Assembly (NCBI RefSeq): GCF_029254265.1
Contig: NZ_JAQWXX010000047.1
Coordinates: 1-64,000 of the forward strand
Reading direction: 5' to 3'
DNA from: Algoriphagus sp.
GTDB taxonomy: Bacteria > Bacteroidota > Bacteroidia > Cytophagales > Cyclobacteriaceae
DNA length: 64,000 nt
Within the stretch, counting starts at the first letter, position 1. The number at the start of each line of letters is the position of its first letter. Below are positions 8,113-16,014 of this stretch, in pieces. The position numbers and the translations under genes were made by a program. A model generated the notes under the pieces. The model was not told the origin of the DNA, did no database searches, and saw only the letters and a program-made list of their open reading frames with translations.

Positions 8113-8961
8113 TTACTGGTGCAATGTTCCAACGTTTAGTACAGGGCTGGCACTTCTATCTGAGCAGAGTACAACCATTAAATTAGATACCATTACTGCT
8201 TTTTTCTCATTATCAAATTCGATGATATCTTTCATTTTCAAATCAGCAAGTGCCATTTCTACCATTCCTACTGCCCCCTCGACAATTTTCTGTCTTGCTG
8301 CTACAATCGCAGTTGCCTGCTGTCGTTGTAGCATTGCCGAAGCAATTTCAGAAGCGTAGGCCAAATGTGAAATCCTCGCCTCAATCACCTTGATTCCAGC
8401 ATGGTTTAACCGGTCACTTATCTCTCGCTCTAGCGAGTGGTTGACTTCTTCGACACCTGATCTTAAGGTGATTTCTTCATTTTCTGCTTCAAAATCATCA
8501 TAGGGATAAAGGCCTGCCATTTTTCGGATTGCAGCATCAGATTGCAAATGGACAAAATTTTCATAGTCATCCACATCAAAAGTTGCTTTGAATGTGTCGT
8601 CAACTTGCCAAACTACGATTGTCCCGATCATTACTGGATTACCAATCTTATCATTCACCTTGACCGGTTTGTTTTCAAAGTTTCGAACTCGAAGTGAAAT
8701 TTTCTTCTTAGTCATAAATGGATTCACCCAAAAAAAGCCACTCGCCTTCACGGTTCCTTTATAGTCCCCAAATAGTAAAAGGACCATGGCCTTGTTTGGT
8801 TCGACTATAAAGAACCCAGGGACGCCTAGGAAGAATAGAAATACGGCTCCAAATCCCATTATAAGTTGTTCGCCAATAAAGCTGAAAATGGCAACTGGGA
8901 TTAAGCCCAGAATTATTAGGATAAGAATATATCCAGAGAGTGGTTTGATTATTTTTTCCAT
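8113..8961 (-). CDS. SPFH (stomatin/prohibitin/flotillin) domain membrane protein
   Basis: 282 aa. Two N-terminal hydrophobic segments (about 8-28 and 33-53) are followed by the SPFH domain with the family pattern R-V-R-N-F-E-N-K-P-V-K-V-N-D and I-V-V-W-Q-V-D-D-T, then an A-rich helical region (A-S-A-M-L-Q-R-Q-Q-A-T-A-I-V-A-A-R). SPFH proteins assemble as membrane microdomain scaffolds and often regulate proteases or transporters. It heads a three-gene cluster with a small membrane protein and a regulator. Confidence 0.88.
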   Translation of the reverse strand: MEKIIKPLSGYILILIILGLIPVAIFSFIGEQLIMGFGAVFLFFLGVPGFFIVEPNKAMVLLLFGDYKGTVKASGFFWVNPFMTKKKISLRVRNFENKPVKVNDKIGNPVMIGTIVVWQVDDTFKATFDVDDYENFVHLQSDAAIRKMAGLYPYDDFEAENEEITLRSGVEEVNHSLEREISDRLNHAGIKVIEARISHLAYASEIASAMLQRQQATAIVAARQKIVEGAVGMVEMALADLKMKDIIEFDNEKKAVMVSNLMVVLCSDRSASPVLNVGTLHQ

Positions 8962-9028
8962 GTTAATATGATGTTAAAATGATATCATTTTGAATTTCGG
9001 AATTTTATTTTAAACGTTCAACTTTTTT

Positions 9029-9058
9029 CAAAAAAAAAGTCCTGATGCATCAGGACTT
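9029..9058 (-). terminator. Terminator of ftsY
   Basis: A perfect 22-bp palindrome (9037-9058) followed, on the minus strand, by eight T residues. It lies 20 bp past the ftsY stop codon. Confidence 0.85.
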
Positions 9059-9077
9059 TAAATGGAATAGTATTTTT

Positions 9078-10034
9078 TTACTTCTTTTTGAAGAGTGAAT
9101 CCACAAATTCTTTTCTGTTGAAAATCTGTAAATCAGTCATTTTTTCCCCAACCCCGATGTATTTAACTGGGATTTTGAATTGATCCGAAATACCAATAAC
9201 CACTCCACCTTTGGCGGTACCATCGAGTTTGGTAATTGCTAAAGAAGTGATTTCGGTAACCTTTGTAAATTCCTTTGCTTGAATGAACGCATTTTGTCCT
9301 GTGGACCCATCGAGAACTAGCATGATCTCATGTGGAGCATCTGGAATAAACTTTTGCATTACTCTCTTAATTTTACCCAGCTCATTCATCAAGTTCACTT
9401 TGGTGTGAAGTCTACCGGCAGTGTCAATAATGACTACGTCAGCTTTTTGATCCACCGCTTGTTTTACTGCATCGAATGCTACTGAAGCTGGATCAGTATT
9501 CATTCCATGGGAAACTACTGGTACGCCTACACGTTCACCCCAAAGGATCAATTGATCTACCGCCGCTGCTCTAAATGTATCTGCAGCTCCTAATACCACT
9601 GATTTACCTGCATTTTTAAAGGTATTTGCCAACTTACCGATGGTAGTAGTTTTCCCGACGCCATTTACACCAACAACCATGATGACATAGGGCTTTTTAT
9701 CTGCTGGGATATCAAAGTCTAGAAGATCTTGCGTATTGTTTTCTTCCAGAAGCGCGGCAATTTCCTCTTTAAGGATTTTGTCCAACTCGGATGTGTTTAC
9801 ATATTTGTCTTTTGCAACCCGGGCTTCAATTCGATTGATAACTTTGATGGTCGTGTCTACTCCTACGTCGGCAGTGATTAGAATTTCTTCCAGCTCATCT
9901 AATACCGCTTCATCCACAGTGGATTTACCAACTACAGCTTTGCTTAGTTTTGAGAAAATGTTTTCGCTGGACTTTTTAAGTCCCTGATCAAGACTCTCTT
10001 TTTTGTCTTTAGAGAAAATACCAAAGATTCCCAT
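9078..10034 (-). CDS. ftsY: Signal recognition particle receptor FtsY
   Basis: 318 aa. The N domain (about 20-95) is followed by the GTPase G domain with G-V-N-G-V-G-K-T-T-T (G1), D-T-F-R-A-A-A (the SRP-type insertion box), D-T-A-G-R (G3), and T-K-L-D-G-T-A-K-G-G (G4 plus closing loop). It docks ribosome-SRP complexes to the Sec translocon for cotranslational membrane protein insertion. The long acidic A domain of E. coli FtsY is absent, as is usual in Bacteroidota. Terminators lie on both sides, so it is likely transcribed alone despite the adjacent ribosomal protein genes. Confidence 0.97.
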   Translation of the reverse strand: MGIFGIFSKDKKESLDQGLKKSSENIFSKLSKAVVGKSTVDEAVLDELEEILITADVGVDTTIKVINRIEARVAKDKYVNTSELDKILKEEIAALLEENNTQDLLDFDIPADKKPYVIMVVGVNGVGKTTTIGKLANTFKNAGKSVVLGAADTFRAAAVDQLILWGERVGVPVVSHGMNTDPASVAFDAVKQAVDQKADVVIIDTAGRLHTKVNLMNELGKIKRVMQKFIPDAPHEIMLVLDGSTGQNAFIQAKEFTKVTEITSLAITKLDGTAKGGVVIGISDQFKIPVKYIGVGEKMTDLQIFNRKEFVDSLFKKK

Positions 10035-10063
10035 AGGATGCGTTTTAAAAATGTAATATAACG

Positions 10064-10098
10064 AAAAAGTCCCTGCTGACCTGTGGACAGAGGGACTT
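10064..10098 (-). terminator. Terminator of the rpmB-rpmG-DUF4295 operon
   Basis: An 8-bp stem (10067-10074 with 10091-10098) and, on the minus strand, a short T run. It sits between the DUF4295 stop and the ftsY start. Confidence 0.7.
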
Positions 10099-10124
10099 CA
10101 ATACTTTATATTGCCTAAAGCAAA

Positions 10125-10277
10125 TTATTTATTCAAGGTGTCCTGAACCAATGTGGAAGGAACCATTTCTTCTTTGAAGGTGTAAGCGCCTGTCTTGTCA
10201 GACTTTATGGCTCTTATCACTTTGGCGTAAGATACACCACCTTCTTTTTTTAGGGTTGCTACTACTTTCTTAGCCAT
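10125..10277 (-). CDS. DUF4295 domain-containing small protein
   Basis: A 50-aa basic protein starting M-A-K-K-V-V-A-T-L and ending D-T-L-N-K. Read directly from the minus strand: the ATG complement is at 10275-10277 and the stop at 10125-10127. Bacteroidota encode this conserved DUF4295 protein right after rpmG, and its size, charge and position suggest a ribosome-associated factor (inference). It is 36 bp after rpmG and is followed by a terminator, making it the last gene of the operon. Confidence 0.9.
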   Translation of the reverse strand: MAKKVVATLKKEGGVSYAKVIRAIKSDKTGAYTFKEEMVPSTLVQDTLNK

Positions 10278-10313
10278 ATCTTTTTTCTTTTACTGGAATC
10301 GCTTCCGAGTGAA

Positions 10314-10496
10314 TTACTTAATTTCTTTATGAACAGTCATTTTCTTCAAGATTGGGTTGAATTTTTTCAATTCCAATCTTTCAGTAGTGTTTTTTCTGTT
10401 TTTTGTAGTGATGTATCTTGAAGTACCTGGCATACCTGAAGTCTTGTGCTCCGTGCATTCCATAATCACTTGTACTCTGTTGCCTTTCTTAGCCAT
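10314..10496 (-). CDS. rpmG: 50S ribosomal protein L33
   Basis: 60 aa, [16 protein letters not shown] at the N terminus and K-K-F-N-P-I-L-K-K at the C-terminal side, diagnostic of bL33. Only one cysteine remains (C14), so this is the zinc-independent form without the CxxC pairs. It lies 31 bp downstream of rpmB in the same operon. Confidence 0.97.
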   Translation of the reverse strand: MAKKGNRVQVIMECTEHKTSGMPGTSRYITTKNRKNTTERLELKKFNPILKKMTVHKEIK

Positions 10497-10527
10497 CTTC
10501 GTGTTGATTTAAGGGTCGTGACTTTGA

Positions 10528-10770
10528 TTATCTGATTACGATCATACCGTCATTCTGCGCTTTTTTCAAAACTGCAGTGATTCCGTTTTTGTTGATAGTT
10601 TTCAGTGCCTTTGAGCAAACTTTCAAAGTGATCCATGCGTCCTCTTCAGGTACGTAGAAAGTCTTCTTATGAAGATTTGGGTAAAATCTACGCTTGGTCT
10701 TGTTGTTTGCATGGGACACGTTGTTTCCTACGCGAGGTCTTTTTCCAGTAATGTCACAAACTTTTGCCAT
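10528..10770 (-). CDS. rpmB: 50S ribosomal protein L28
   Basis: 80 aa from the ATG at 10770. The open frame runs 25 codons further upstream, but family length, the [12 protein letters not shown] start and a promoter candidate at 10813-10842 all fix this start. The body has [13 protein letters not shown] and the conserved [12 protein letters not shown]. First gene of the rpmB-rpmG-DUF4295 operon. Confidence 0.97.
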   Translation of the reverse strand: MAKVCDITGKRPRVGNNVSHANNKTKRRFYPNLHKKTFYVPEEDAWITLKVCSKALKTINKNGITAVLKKAQNDGMIVIR

Positions 10771-10812
10771 GGTAATATATCGTAAATATGATGCGTTTCT
10801 GTAATGAGTCTG

Positions 10813-10842
10813 CAAATATCGGAACTTTTTGCGAATTACCAA
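10813..10842 (-). promoter_or_regulatory. Candidate promoter of the rpmB operon
   Basis: On the minus strand a TTG (10842-10840) and GATATTTG (10820-10813) are separated by 19 bp, one mismatch from the Bacteroidota consensus TTG-N19-TAnnTTTG. A transcript would have a leader of roughly 35 nt before the ATG. Confidence 0.5.
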
Positions 10843-11053
10843 CAAAGGGATTCAAAAATATTCCCTTTTCTATCAGCCTTTTGGGAAGGGGCAATGTTTA
10901 CAACCACTTTGGCAGCAATATCCCCGTTTCAGATGATAGGATTTTGTAAAAACCATCAATCCGCTTTCGTTGAAATAATAGTCGGAGGGTGTAATTGGAG
11001 TAGGGGTTTGATGCTTCTTTTCGGGTTTCATGGCACAGACCAAGGGCAATTAC

Positions 11054-11061
11054 TATATTTG
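11054..11061 (+). promoter_or_regulatory. -7 promoter element upstream of rocD
   Basis: TATATTTG matches TAnnTTTG exactly, 44 bp before the rocD start. No convincing -33 TTG was found at the usual distance. Confidence 0.4.
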
Positions 11062-11105
11062 TCCAACTCTTTGAATTTTAAATTAAAACCCAAAAATACA
11101 AAAAT

Positions 11106-12371
11106 ATGGAGACTATTACTTCCAGTAACCAAGCAATCGCACTTGAGGATCAATACGGAGCTCATAACTATCATCCGTTACCAGTTGTTTTGGCAAAGGG
11201 AGAGGGGGTCTTTCTTTGGGATGTGGAAGGGAAAAAGTATTATGATTTTTTGTCTGCCTATTCTGCTGTTAATCAAGGTCATTGCCATCCAAGGATTAAA
11301 AATGCTTTGATTGAGCAAGCTGGAACATTGACACTTACTTCTCGTGCATTTCATAATAATGTCTTGGGACCCTTTGAGAAATATATTACGGGTTGCTTTG
11401 GTTTTGATAAAGTGCTCCCTATGAATACAGGTGCTGAAGGTGTAGAGACAGCTATTAAAATTGCCCGGAAATGGGGCTATGAAAAAAATGGCATCGAAGA
11501 AAATCAAGCCAAAATCATTGTAGCTGAGAATAATTTCCATGGAAGAACAACCACGATTATTTCTTTTTCGAATGATTCCAATGCACGAAAAAATTTCGGC
11601 CCTTTCACTGAAGGCTTTATCCGCATTCCTTATAATGATATTACTGCGCTTAAAGCAGCGTTAAAAACAGAAAATGTGGTGGCCTTTTTGGTTGAGCCTA
11701 TTCAGGGAGAAGCTGGAGTGTATGTGCCAGCTGATGATTACATTAAAGAGGCAAAAGCAGCCTGCGAAGCAGCTAACGTATTATTGATAGCTGATGAAAT
11801 ACAGACTGGTATCGCGCGTACAGGTTCTCTTTTAGCTGTTTGTGGTAATTGCACTTGTGAAAAATCCTGTGAGAAACAGGCTACTTATACCAAACCAGAT
11901 ATGCTGATCTTAGGGAAAGCGATTTCTGGGGGCTTCTATCCAGTGTCTGCGGTTTTAGCAGATGATCATATTATGGGAGTGATCAAACCTGGTCAACACG
12001 GTTCAACTTTTGGGGGGAATCCACTTGGGGCCAAAGTAGCAATTGCCGCCCTTGAGGTGGTTTCAGATGAAAATTTAGCTCAAAATGCAAGAAAGCTCGG
12101 GAAGATTTTTCGAGATAGGATGCAGGTTTTGGTAGAGAAATACCCAATTATGAAGCTTGTAAGAGGAAAAGGTCTATTGAATGCAGTAGTAATTAATGAT
12201 TCAGAAGATAGTAGTACTGCTTGGGATATCTGCGTGGCATTAAAGGACAACGGTCTACTTGCTAAACCTACTCATGGGAATATCATTCGTTTTGCGCCTC
12301 CCTTGGTTATGACGGAGGATCAAATTCACGAATGCTGTGATATAATTGAAAAGACAATCAAAGCTTTCTAA
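11106..12371 (+). CDS. rocD: Ornithine--oxo-acid aminotransferase
   Basis: 421 aa class III PLP aminotransferase: converts ornithine plus 2-oxoglutarate to glutamate semialdehyde and glutamate. Seen: [11 protein letters not shown] near 52-62 (OAT type), N-T-G-A-E-G-V-E (107-114), the D-E-I-Q-T-G motif (230-235) and the Schiff-base K271 in L-G-K-A-I-S-G-G. Odd: between the P-site motif and K271 there is an inserted cysteine-rich loop, C246, C249, C251 and C255, absent from standard OATs. The start fits the family. A terminator follows. Confidence 0.93.
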   Translation: METITSSNQAIALEDQYGAHNYHPLPVVLAKGEGVFLWDVEGKKYYDFLSAYSAVNQGHCHPRIKNALIEQAGTLTLTSRAFHNNVLGPFEKYITGCFGFDKVLPMNTGAEGVETAIKIARKWGYEKNGIEENQAKIIVAENNFHGRTTTIISFSNDSNARKNFGPFTEGFIRIPYNDITALKAALKTENVVAFLVEPIQGEAGVYVPADDYIKEAKAACEAANVLLIADEIQTGIARTGSLLAVCGNCTCEKSCEKQATYTKPDMLILGKAISGGFYPVSAVLADDHIMGVIKPGQHGSTFGGNPLGAKVAIAALEVVSDENLAQNARKLGKIFRDRMQVLVEKYPIMKLVRGKGLLNAVVINDSEDSSTAWDICVALKDNGLLAKPTHGNIIRFAPPLVMTEDQIHECCDIIEKTIKAF

Positions 12372-12397
12372 TCAGTTTAGCTTAATCCTTAATGAAT

Positions 12398-12430
12398 TCC
12401 CTGAAATTTTAAATTTCAGGGATTTTTTTT
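12398..12430 (+). terminator. Terminator of rocD
   Basis: An 11-bp stem (12398-12408 with 12412-12422) and a following run of T residues, 27 bp after the stop codon. Confidence 0.85.
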
Positions 12431-12440
12431 GGCTTTTGCG

Positions 12441-12448
12441 TAGTTTTG
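12441..12448 (+). promoter_or_regulatory. -7 promoter element for the HAD phosphatase gene
   Basis: TAGTTTTG fits TAnnTTTG and lies 24 bp before the ATG at 12473. It overlaps an upstream in-frame TTG codon, which argues against that codon as the start. Confidence 0.5.
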
Positions 12449-12472
12449 CGTTTAAATACACCAAAAAGTAAC

Positions 12473-13126
12473 ATGCTTCAAGCGGTCATTTTTGACATGG
12501 ATGGCGTTATTTGCCATACCAACCCCTATCATTCGATTGCATTTCAGCAATTTTTCGCAAAAAGAAATTTAAACCCTACAGAAGAGGAGTATAAACTTCA
12601 TATGTATGGGAAAAACAATAGCTACATTTTAAGTCACTTTCTAGGGCGTAAGATCGAGGGTAAAGAATTAGCTGATTTGGAGTTTGAAAAGGAAAGTTTG
12701 TTCAGGGAAATTTATAAAACAAAAATTCAACCTATTGTTGGTTATTTAGATTTCCTCACCAAGTTGCGTCACCTGAATCTTCCCGTTGGTGTCGCTACTT
12801 CAGCTCCAAGGGCTAATATGGATTTGATTTTAGATACTTTAGAAGTGAAATCAATTATGAGCTCTCTTTTATCGGAAGAGGATGTGTCCAAACATAAGCC
12901 CGACCCTGAAGTTTACCTGAAAAGTGCTTTCAACTTAAATGCAGACCCTAAACGTTGTTTAGTGTTTGAAGACTCTTTCTCCGGAGTCTCAGCTGGTTTG
13001 AATGCTGGGATGAAAGTAGTAGGAGTTTTATCAACACATACTAAAGAAGAATTACCTGTTTGTGATTTGTACATTAAAGATTATTCCGAACTGAATCTAG
13101 ACCAAATTCAACAACTCTTTTTATAA
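12473..13126 (+). CDS. HAD family hydrolase, beta-phosphoglucomutase-like
   Basis: 217 aa from the ATG at 12473; a TTG nine codons earlier lies in the promoter element and is rejected. HAD motif I is D-M-D-G-V (F-D-M-D-G-V-I-C), motif II is A-T-S-A-P, motif III is K-H-K-P-D-P-E-V-Y and motif IV is V-F-E-D-S-F-S-G-V. A helical cap lies between motifs I and II. These are phosphatases or phosphomutases of small sugar phosphates; the second Asp of DxD marks it as a likely phosphomonoesterase/mutase. One base separates it from hemB. Confidence 0.85.
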   Translation: MLQAVIFDMDGVICHTNPYHSIAFQQFFAKRNLNPTEEEYKLHMYGKNNSYILSHFLGRKIEGKELADLEFEKESLFREIYKTKIQPIVGYLDFLTKLRHLNLPVGVATSAPRANMDLILDTLEVKSIMSSLLSEEDVSKHKPDPEVYLKSAFNLNADPKRCLVFEDSFSGVSAGLNAGMKVVGVLSTHTKEELPVCDLYIKDYSELNLDQIQQLFL

Positions 13127-13127
13127 T

Positions 13128-14096
13128 ATGCTCCGAAGACCAAGAAGAAACCGAAAATCCGAGACGGTTAGAAACCTTATTGAAGAAACATCCCTTTCCT
13201 TAAAGGATATGATTTTCCCGATGTTTTTGGTGGATGGCTCAAATCAGAAAATCGAGGTAGCTAGTATGCCAGGTATATATCGTTTTTCCACTGATCTAAT
13301 GCTTAGGGAAATTGAGACCTGCATGAAGCTCGGGATTATGGCCTTTGATGTGTTTCCTGCCTATCCTGAAACGCTAAAAGATTCCATTGCATCGGAAAGC
13401 TATAATCCTGAAACCTTTTATTTAAAAGCACTAAGGGAAATCAAGAAAAATTTTCCGGAAATCTGTCTCATGTCTGACGTAGCAATGGATCCTTACAGTA
13501 GTGACGGTCATGATGGGTTGGTGAAAAATGGTAAAATCCTCAATGATGAGACACTCGAGATTCTCGGTAGAATGTCATTGGCGCAAGCTGATGCTGGTGT
13601 TGATATCCTTGGACCTTCTGATATGATGGATGGACGTGTGGGATATATTCGTGGATTGCTGGATGAAAATGGGTATTCAGAAACATCAATTATGTCGTAC
13701 ACTGCCAAATATGCAAGTGCTTTTTATGGCCCATTTAGAGATGCGCTAGATTCGGCTCCAAAATTTGGAGATAAGAAAACTTACCAAATGAATCCTGCGA
13801 ATTCAAAAGAGGCTCTTATCGAGGCTGATCTTGATATGGAAGAAGGTGCAGATTTTTTGATGGTTAAACCAGCTTTAGCTTACTTGGATATTATAAAGCT
13901 TTTAAGCGAAAATTATCCACTTCCAATAGCTGCCTATAATGTCTCGGGAGAGTATAGCATGATCAAGGCTGCAGCAAATCGTGGATGGTTAGATGGTGAT
14001 CGAGCCATGTTTGAGTCACTGTTGAGTATTAAGCGTTCAGGAGCAAAAGTGATTCTTACTTATTTTGCTAAAGAGTTTGCTATGCTTAGTAAGTGA
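13128..14096 (+). CDS. hemB: Delta-aminolevulinic acid dehydratase (porphobilinogen synthase)
   Basis: 322 aa. Joins two 5-aminolevulinate molecules to porphobilinogen in haem synthesis. Seen: R-R-P-R-R-N-R at the N terminus, the metal-site motif D-P-Y-S-S-D-G-H-D-G in place of the zinc-binding cysteines (the magnesium/aspartate-rich type), G-P-S-D-M-M-D-G-R, S-A-F-Y-G-P-F-R-D-A and the Schiff-base lysine in M-V-K-P-A-L-A-Y. It follows the HAD gene after 1 bp. Other haem genes in the window (hemE, hemC) are at separate loci. Confidence 0.97.
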   Translation: MLRRPRRNRKSETVRNLIEETSLSLKDMIFPMFLVDGSNQKIEVASMPGIYRFSTDLMLREIETCMKLGIMAFDVFPAYPETLKDSIASESYNPETFYLKALREIKKNFPEICLMSDVAMDPYSSDGHDGLVKNGKILNDETLEILGRMSLAQADAGVDILGPSDMMDGRVGYIRGLLDENGYSETSIMSYTAKYASAFYGPFRDALDSAPKFGDKKTYQMNPANSKEALIEADLDMEEGADFLMVKPALAYLDIIKLLSENYPLPIAAYNVSGEYSMIKAAANRGWLDGDRAMFESLLSIKRSGAKVILTYFAKEFAMLSK

Positions 14097-14115
14097 ATCA
14101 GTTTAATATAGATTC

Positions 14116-14146
14116 AAAAAGCCGGCATTTTGTCGGCTTTTTTGTT
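14116..14146 (+). terminator. Terminator of hemB
   Basis: An 8-bp stem (14117-14124 with 14134-14141) followed by a T run, about 20 bp after the stop. Confidence 0.85.
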
Positions 14147-14609
14147 TTGATGGTAAGAGATCTGGCTTGCTTATTTAAAGTTTCCTTAAAAATCATTGCA
14201 TCGAGTTAAAAAAAAAATCATTTTTTAAAAATTTATATTTTTCACAAAACGGCTTTATTGGTTTAAAATTCTGAAAATTAAGTATAAACAGAATTAAATT
14301 TTTTAAAAATAGAATTTTTAATAGCTCTGTTTTGATTCTAAAATTTTTCAATCGATTCCGAAGAATATTACATAGGTTTTCAAAATATTATTTTATTAAA
14401 TAGTTGGTTTAAAAAATGATATATTTTTATTCAATTTTTGAAAAAATGATAAAAAATGGTTTAAAAAATATATTAAAAGATTATAATTTTTGTATAAATC
14501 GTAAAATCTGATTTGTTTTTTTATCAATTATATAATTACATTCGGAAATAGCTTCGGCTCTCAAACCTTATAAAAATTCTGAAAAAGTTCAAAATTTAAT
14601 TAAAAACCT
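14147..14609. other. AT-rich region upstream of amtB, no gene
   Basis: About 460 bp, extremely A+T-rich from roughly 14200 to 14530, with many short A and T runs. I see no open frame of substance, no tRNA, and no exact TAnnTTTG element with a -33 TTG. It must hold the amtB promoter, and could carry nitrogen-responsive control, but no known operator is recognisable by eye. Confidence 0.55.
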
Positions 14610-15908
14610 ATGAAGTATTTTGTACCTCTATTTGCTCAAGATGTAGGAGCAACAGCAGATTTATCCGCAGAAATCGCCCAAGGACTATTTACCACCAATA
14701 ATGTTTGGATGATGCTTTCCACCGCACTGGTCTTTATTATGCACTTGGGCTTTGCCGGTGTTGAGACTGGATTTGGACAAGCTAAAAACACGGTAAATAT
14801 TCTTTTTAAAAATACGATTACGCCCATCTTAGGTATTTTAACCTATGCGTTAGTCGGTTTTTTCTTAATGTATCCTGGATTTGAGACTCCTGGATGGTTT
14901 GCTTTTGACCTTTCTGGTTGGAAGATGTTTTGGTTTTCCCCATCAGATGCAGATGTTTCAATCGGATATGCTGATGGAGGATATACTTATTGGACAGATT
15001 TTTTATTCCAAGGGATGTTTGCTGCAACAGCCGCGACTATTGTATCTGGAGCAATAGCTGAGCGAGTGAAACTGTCTGCTTATCTGATCTTTACTTTATT
15101 TTTTGTCGGAATAGTTTATCCCTTGATTGGAAGTTGGAAATGGGGAGGTGGAGCTTTAGATGCTATGGGCTTTTATGATTTTGCAGGTAGTACATTGGTT
15201 CACTCTGTAGGAGGATGGGGAGCTTTGGCAGGTGTAATCCTGGTTGGTCCTAGAATCGGTAAATATGTAAATGGGAAAACAGTAGATAAACCTGGAGCAT
15301 CTGTTCCGCTAGCTGTTATAGGAGTTTTTATGCTTTGGCTAGGTTGGTTTGGATTTAATGGCGGTTCTGTTTTATCTGCAGATCCGGCACTTGTTTCCTT
15401 TGTTTTAGTCACTACCTCTCTTGGTGCTTGTGCTGGAGGTATCGGCGGTTTTCTGGCAGGTAATTTAGTTTTTAAGCGACTTGATTTGGGGATGATGCTT
15501 AATGGAGTGCTTGCAGGACTTGTTGGCATCACAGCAGGAGCAGATGTTATTACTCCTGCTTCAGCAGTGATTATAGGATTAGTAGCAGGAGTCTTGGTAG
15601 TTTATTCTGCTGTTTTATTGGATAAGTTGAAACTTGATGACGTGGTAGGTGCTGTCTCAGTTCACCTGACTTGCGGCGTATGGGGGACTTTAGCAGTAGG
15701 GATTTTCTCAACCAACCCCGAGCATACTTTTCTTACTCAACTTACCGGCGTAGCGATTTGTGGTGCAATGGCATTCAGTTCCGCGTTCGTTATCTTTTTT
15801 GTTTTAAAGAAGACTATAGGTATCAGAGTGTCTGAGGCTCACGAGAAGAGTGGTCTTGATTCTCATGAACATGGAATTCGAGGCTATACAATCGTCTATG
15901 ATGAATAG
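14610..15908 (+). CDS. amtB: Ammonium transporter (Amt/MEP family)
   Basis: 432 aa, about eleven hydrophobic helices. The pore motif includes the first twin histidine in S-T-L-V-H-S-V-G-G-W and the second in V-S-V-H-L-T-C-G-V-W-G. G-A-I-A-E-R and F-N-G-G-S are also typical. It conducts ammonium/ammonia across the inner membrane. No glnK (PII) gene follows, which is usual next to amtB in Proteobacteria; instead an outer-membrane barrel gene comes 106 bp later. A long AT-rich leader precedes it. Confidence 0.95.
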   Translation: MKYFVPLFAQDVGATADLSAEIAQGLFTTNNVWMMLSTALVFIMHLGFAGVETGFGQAKNTVNILFKNTITPILGILTYALVGFFLMYPGFETPGWFAFDLSGWKMFWFSPSDADVSIGYADGGYTYWTDFLFQGMFAATAATIVSGAIAERVKLSAYLIFTLFFVGIVYPLIGSWKWGGGALDAMGFYDFAGSTLVHSVGGWGALAGVILVGPRIGKYVNGKTVDKPGASVPLAVIGVFMLWLGWFGFNGGSVLSADPALVSFVLVTTSLGACAGGIGGFLAGNLVFKRLDLGMMLNGVLAGLVGITAGADVITPASAVIIGLVAGVLVVYSAVLLDKLKLDDVVGAVSVHLTCGVWGTLAVGIFSTNPEHTFLTQLTGVAICGAMAFSSAFVIFFVLKKTIGIRVSEAHEKSGLDSHEHGIRGYTIVYDE

Positions 15909-16014
15909 TCAAATCTAAATTAAAGAACCCCTCCGGCGAAAAAAATACCACTCTCTTTCATCCGGATGGGGTCCTGCTAGTCAACTCTATCATTCACTAA
16001 CATTCAAATTTAAC

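Larger units (their letters stand above)
10771..11105. other. 335-bp divergent intergenic region (rpmB / rocD)
   Basis: It holds the candidate rpmB promoter on the minus strand and a TAnnTTTG element for rocD on the plus strand (11054-11061). A long plus-strand open frame here runs into rocD in another phase and shows no protein-like character. I see no hairpin or RNA gene. Confidence 0.6.

Noticed and set aside
10804-11310. 168-aa plus-strand open frame in the rpmB-rocD gap
   Set aside because: It overlaps rocD in another phase, crosses the promoter region, and has no protein-like motifs.
12446-12472. Upstream TTG start for the HAD gene
   Set aside because: It lies inside a TAGTTTTG promoter element; the ATG at 12473 gives the normal family start.
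14147-14609. Sigma-54 or NtrC sites before amtB
   Set aside because: No TGGCAC-N5-TTGCA-like match was seen by eye.
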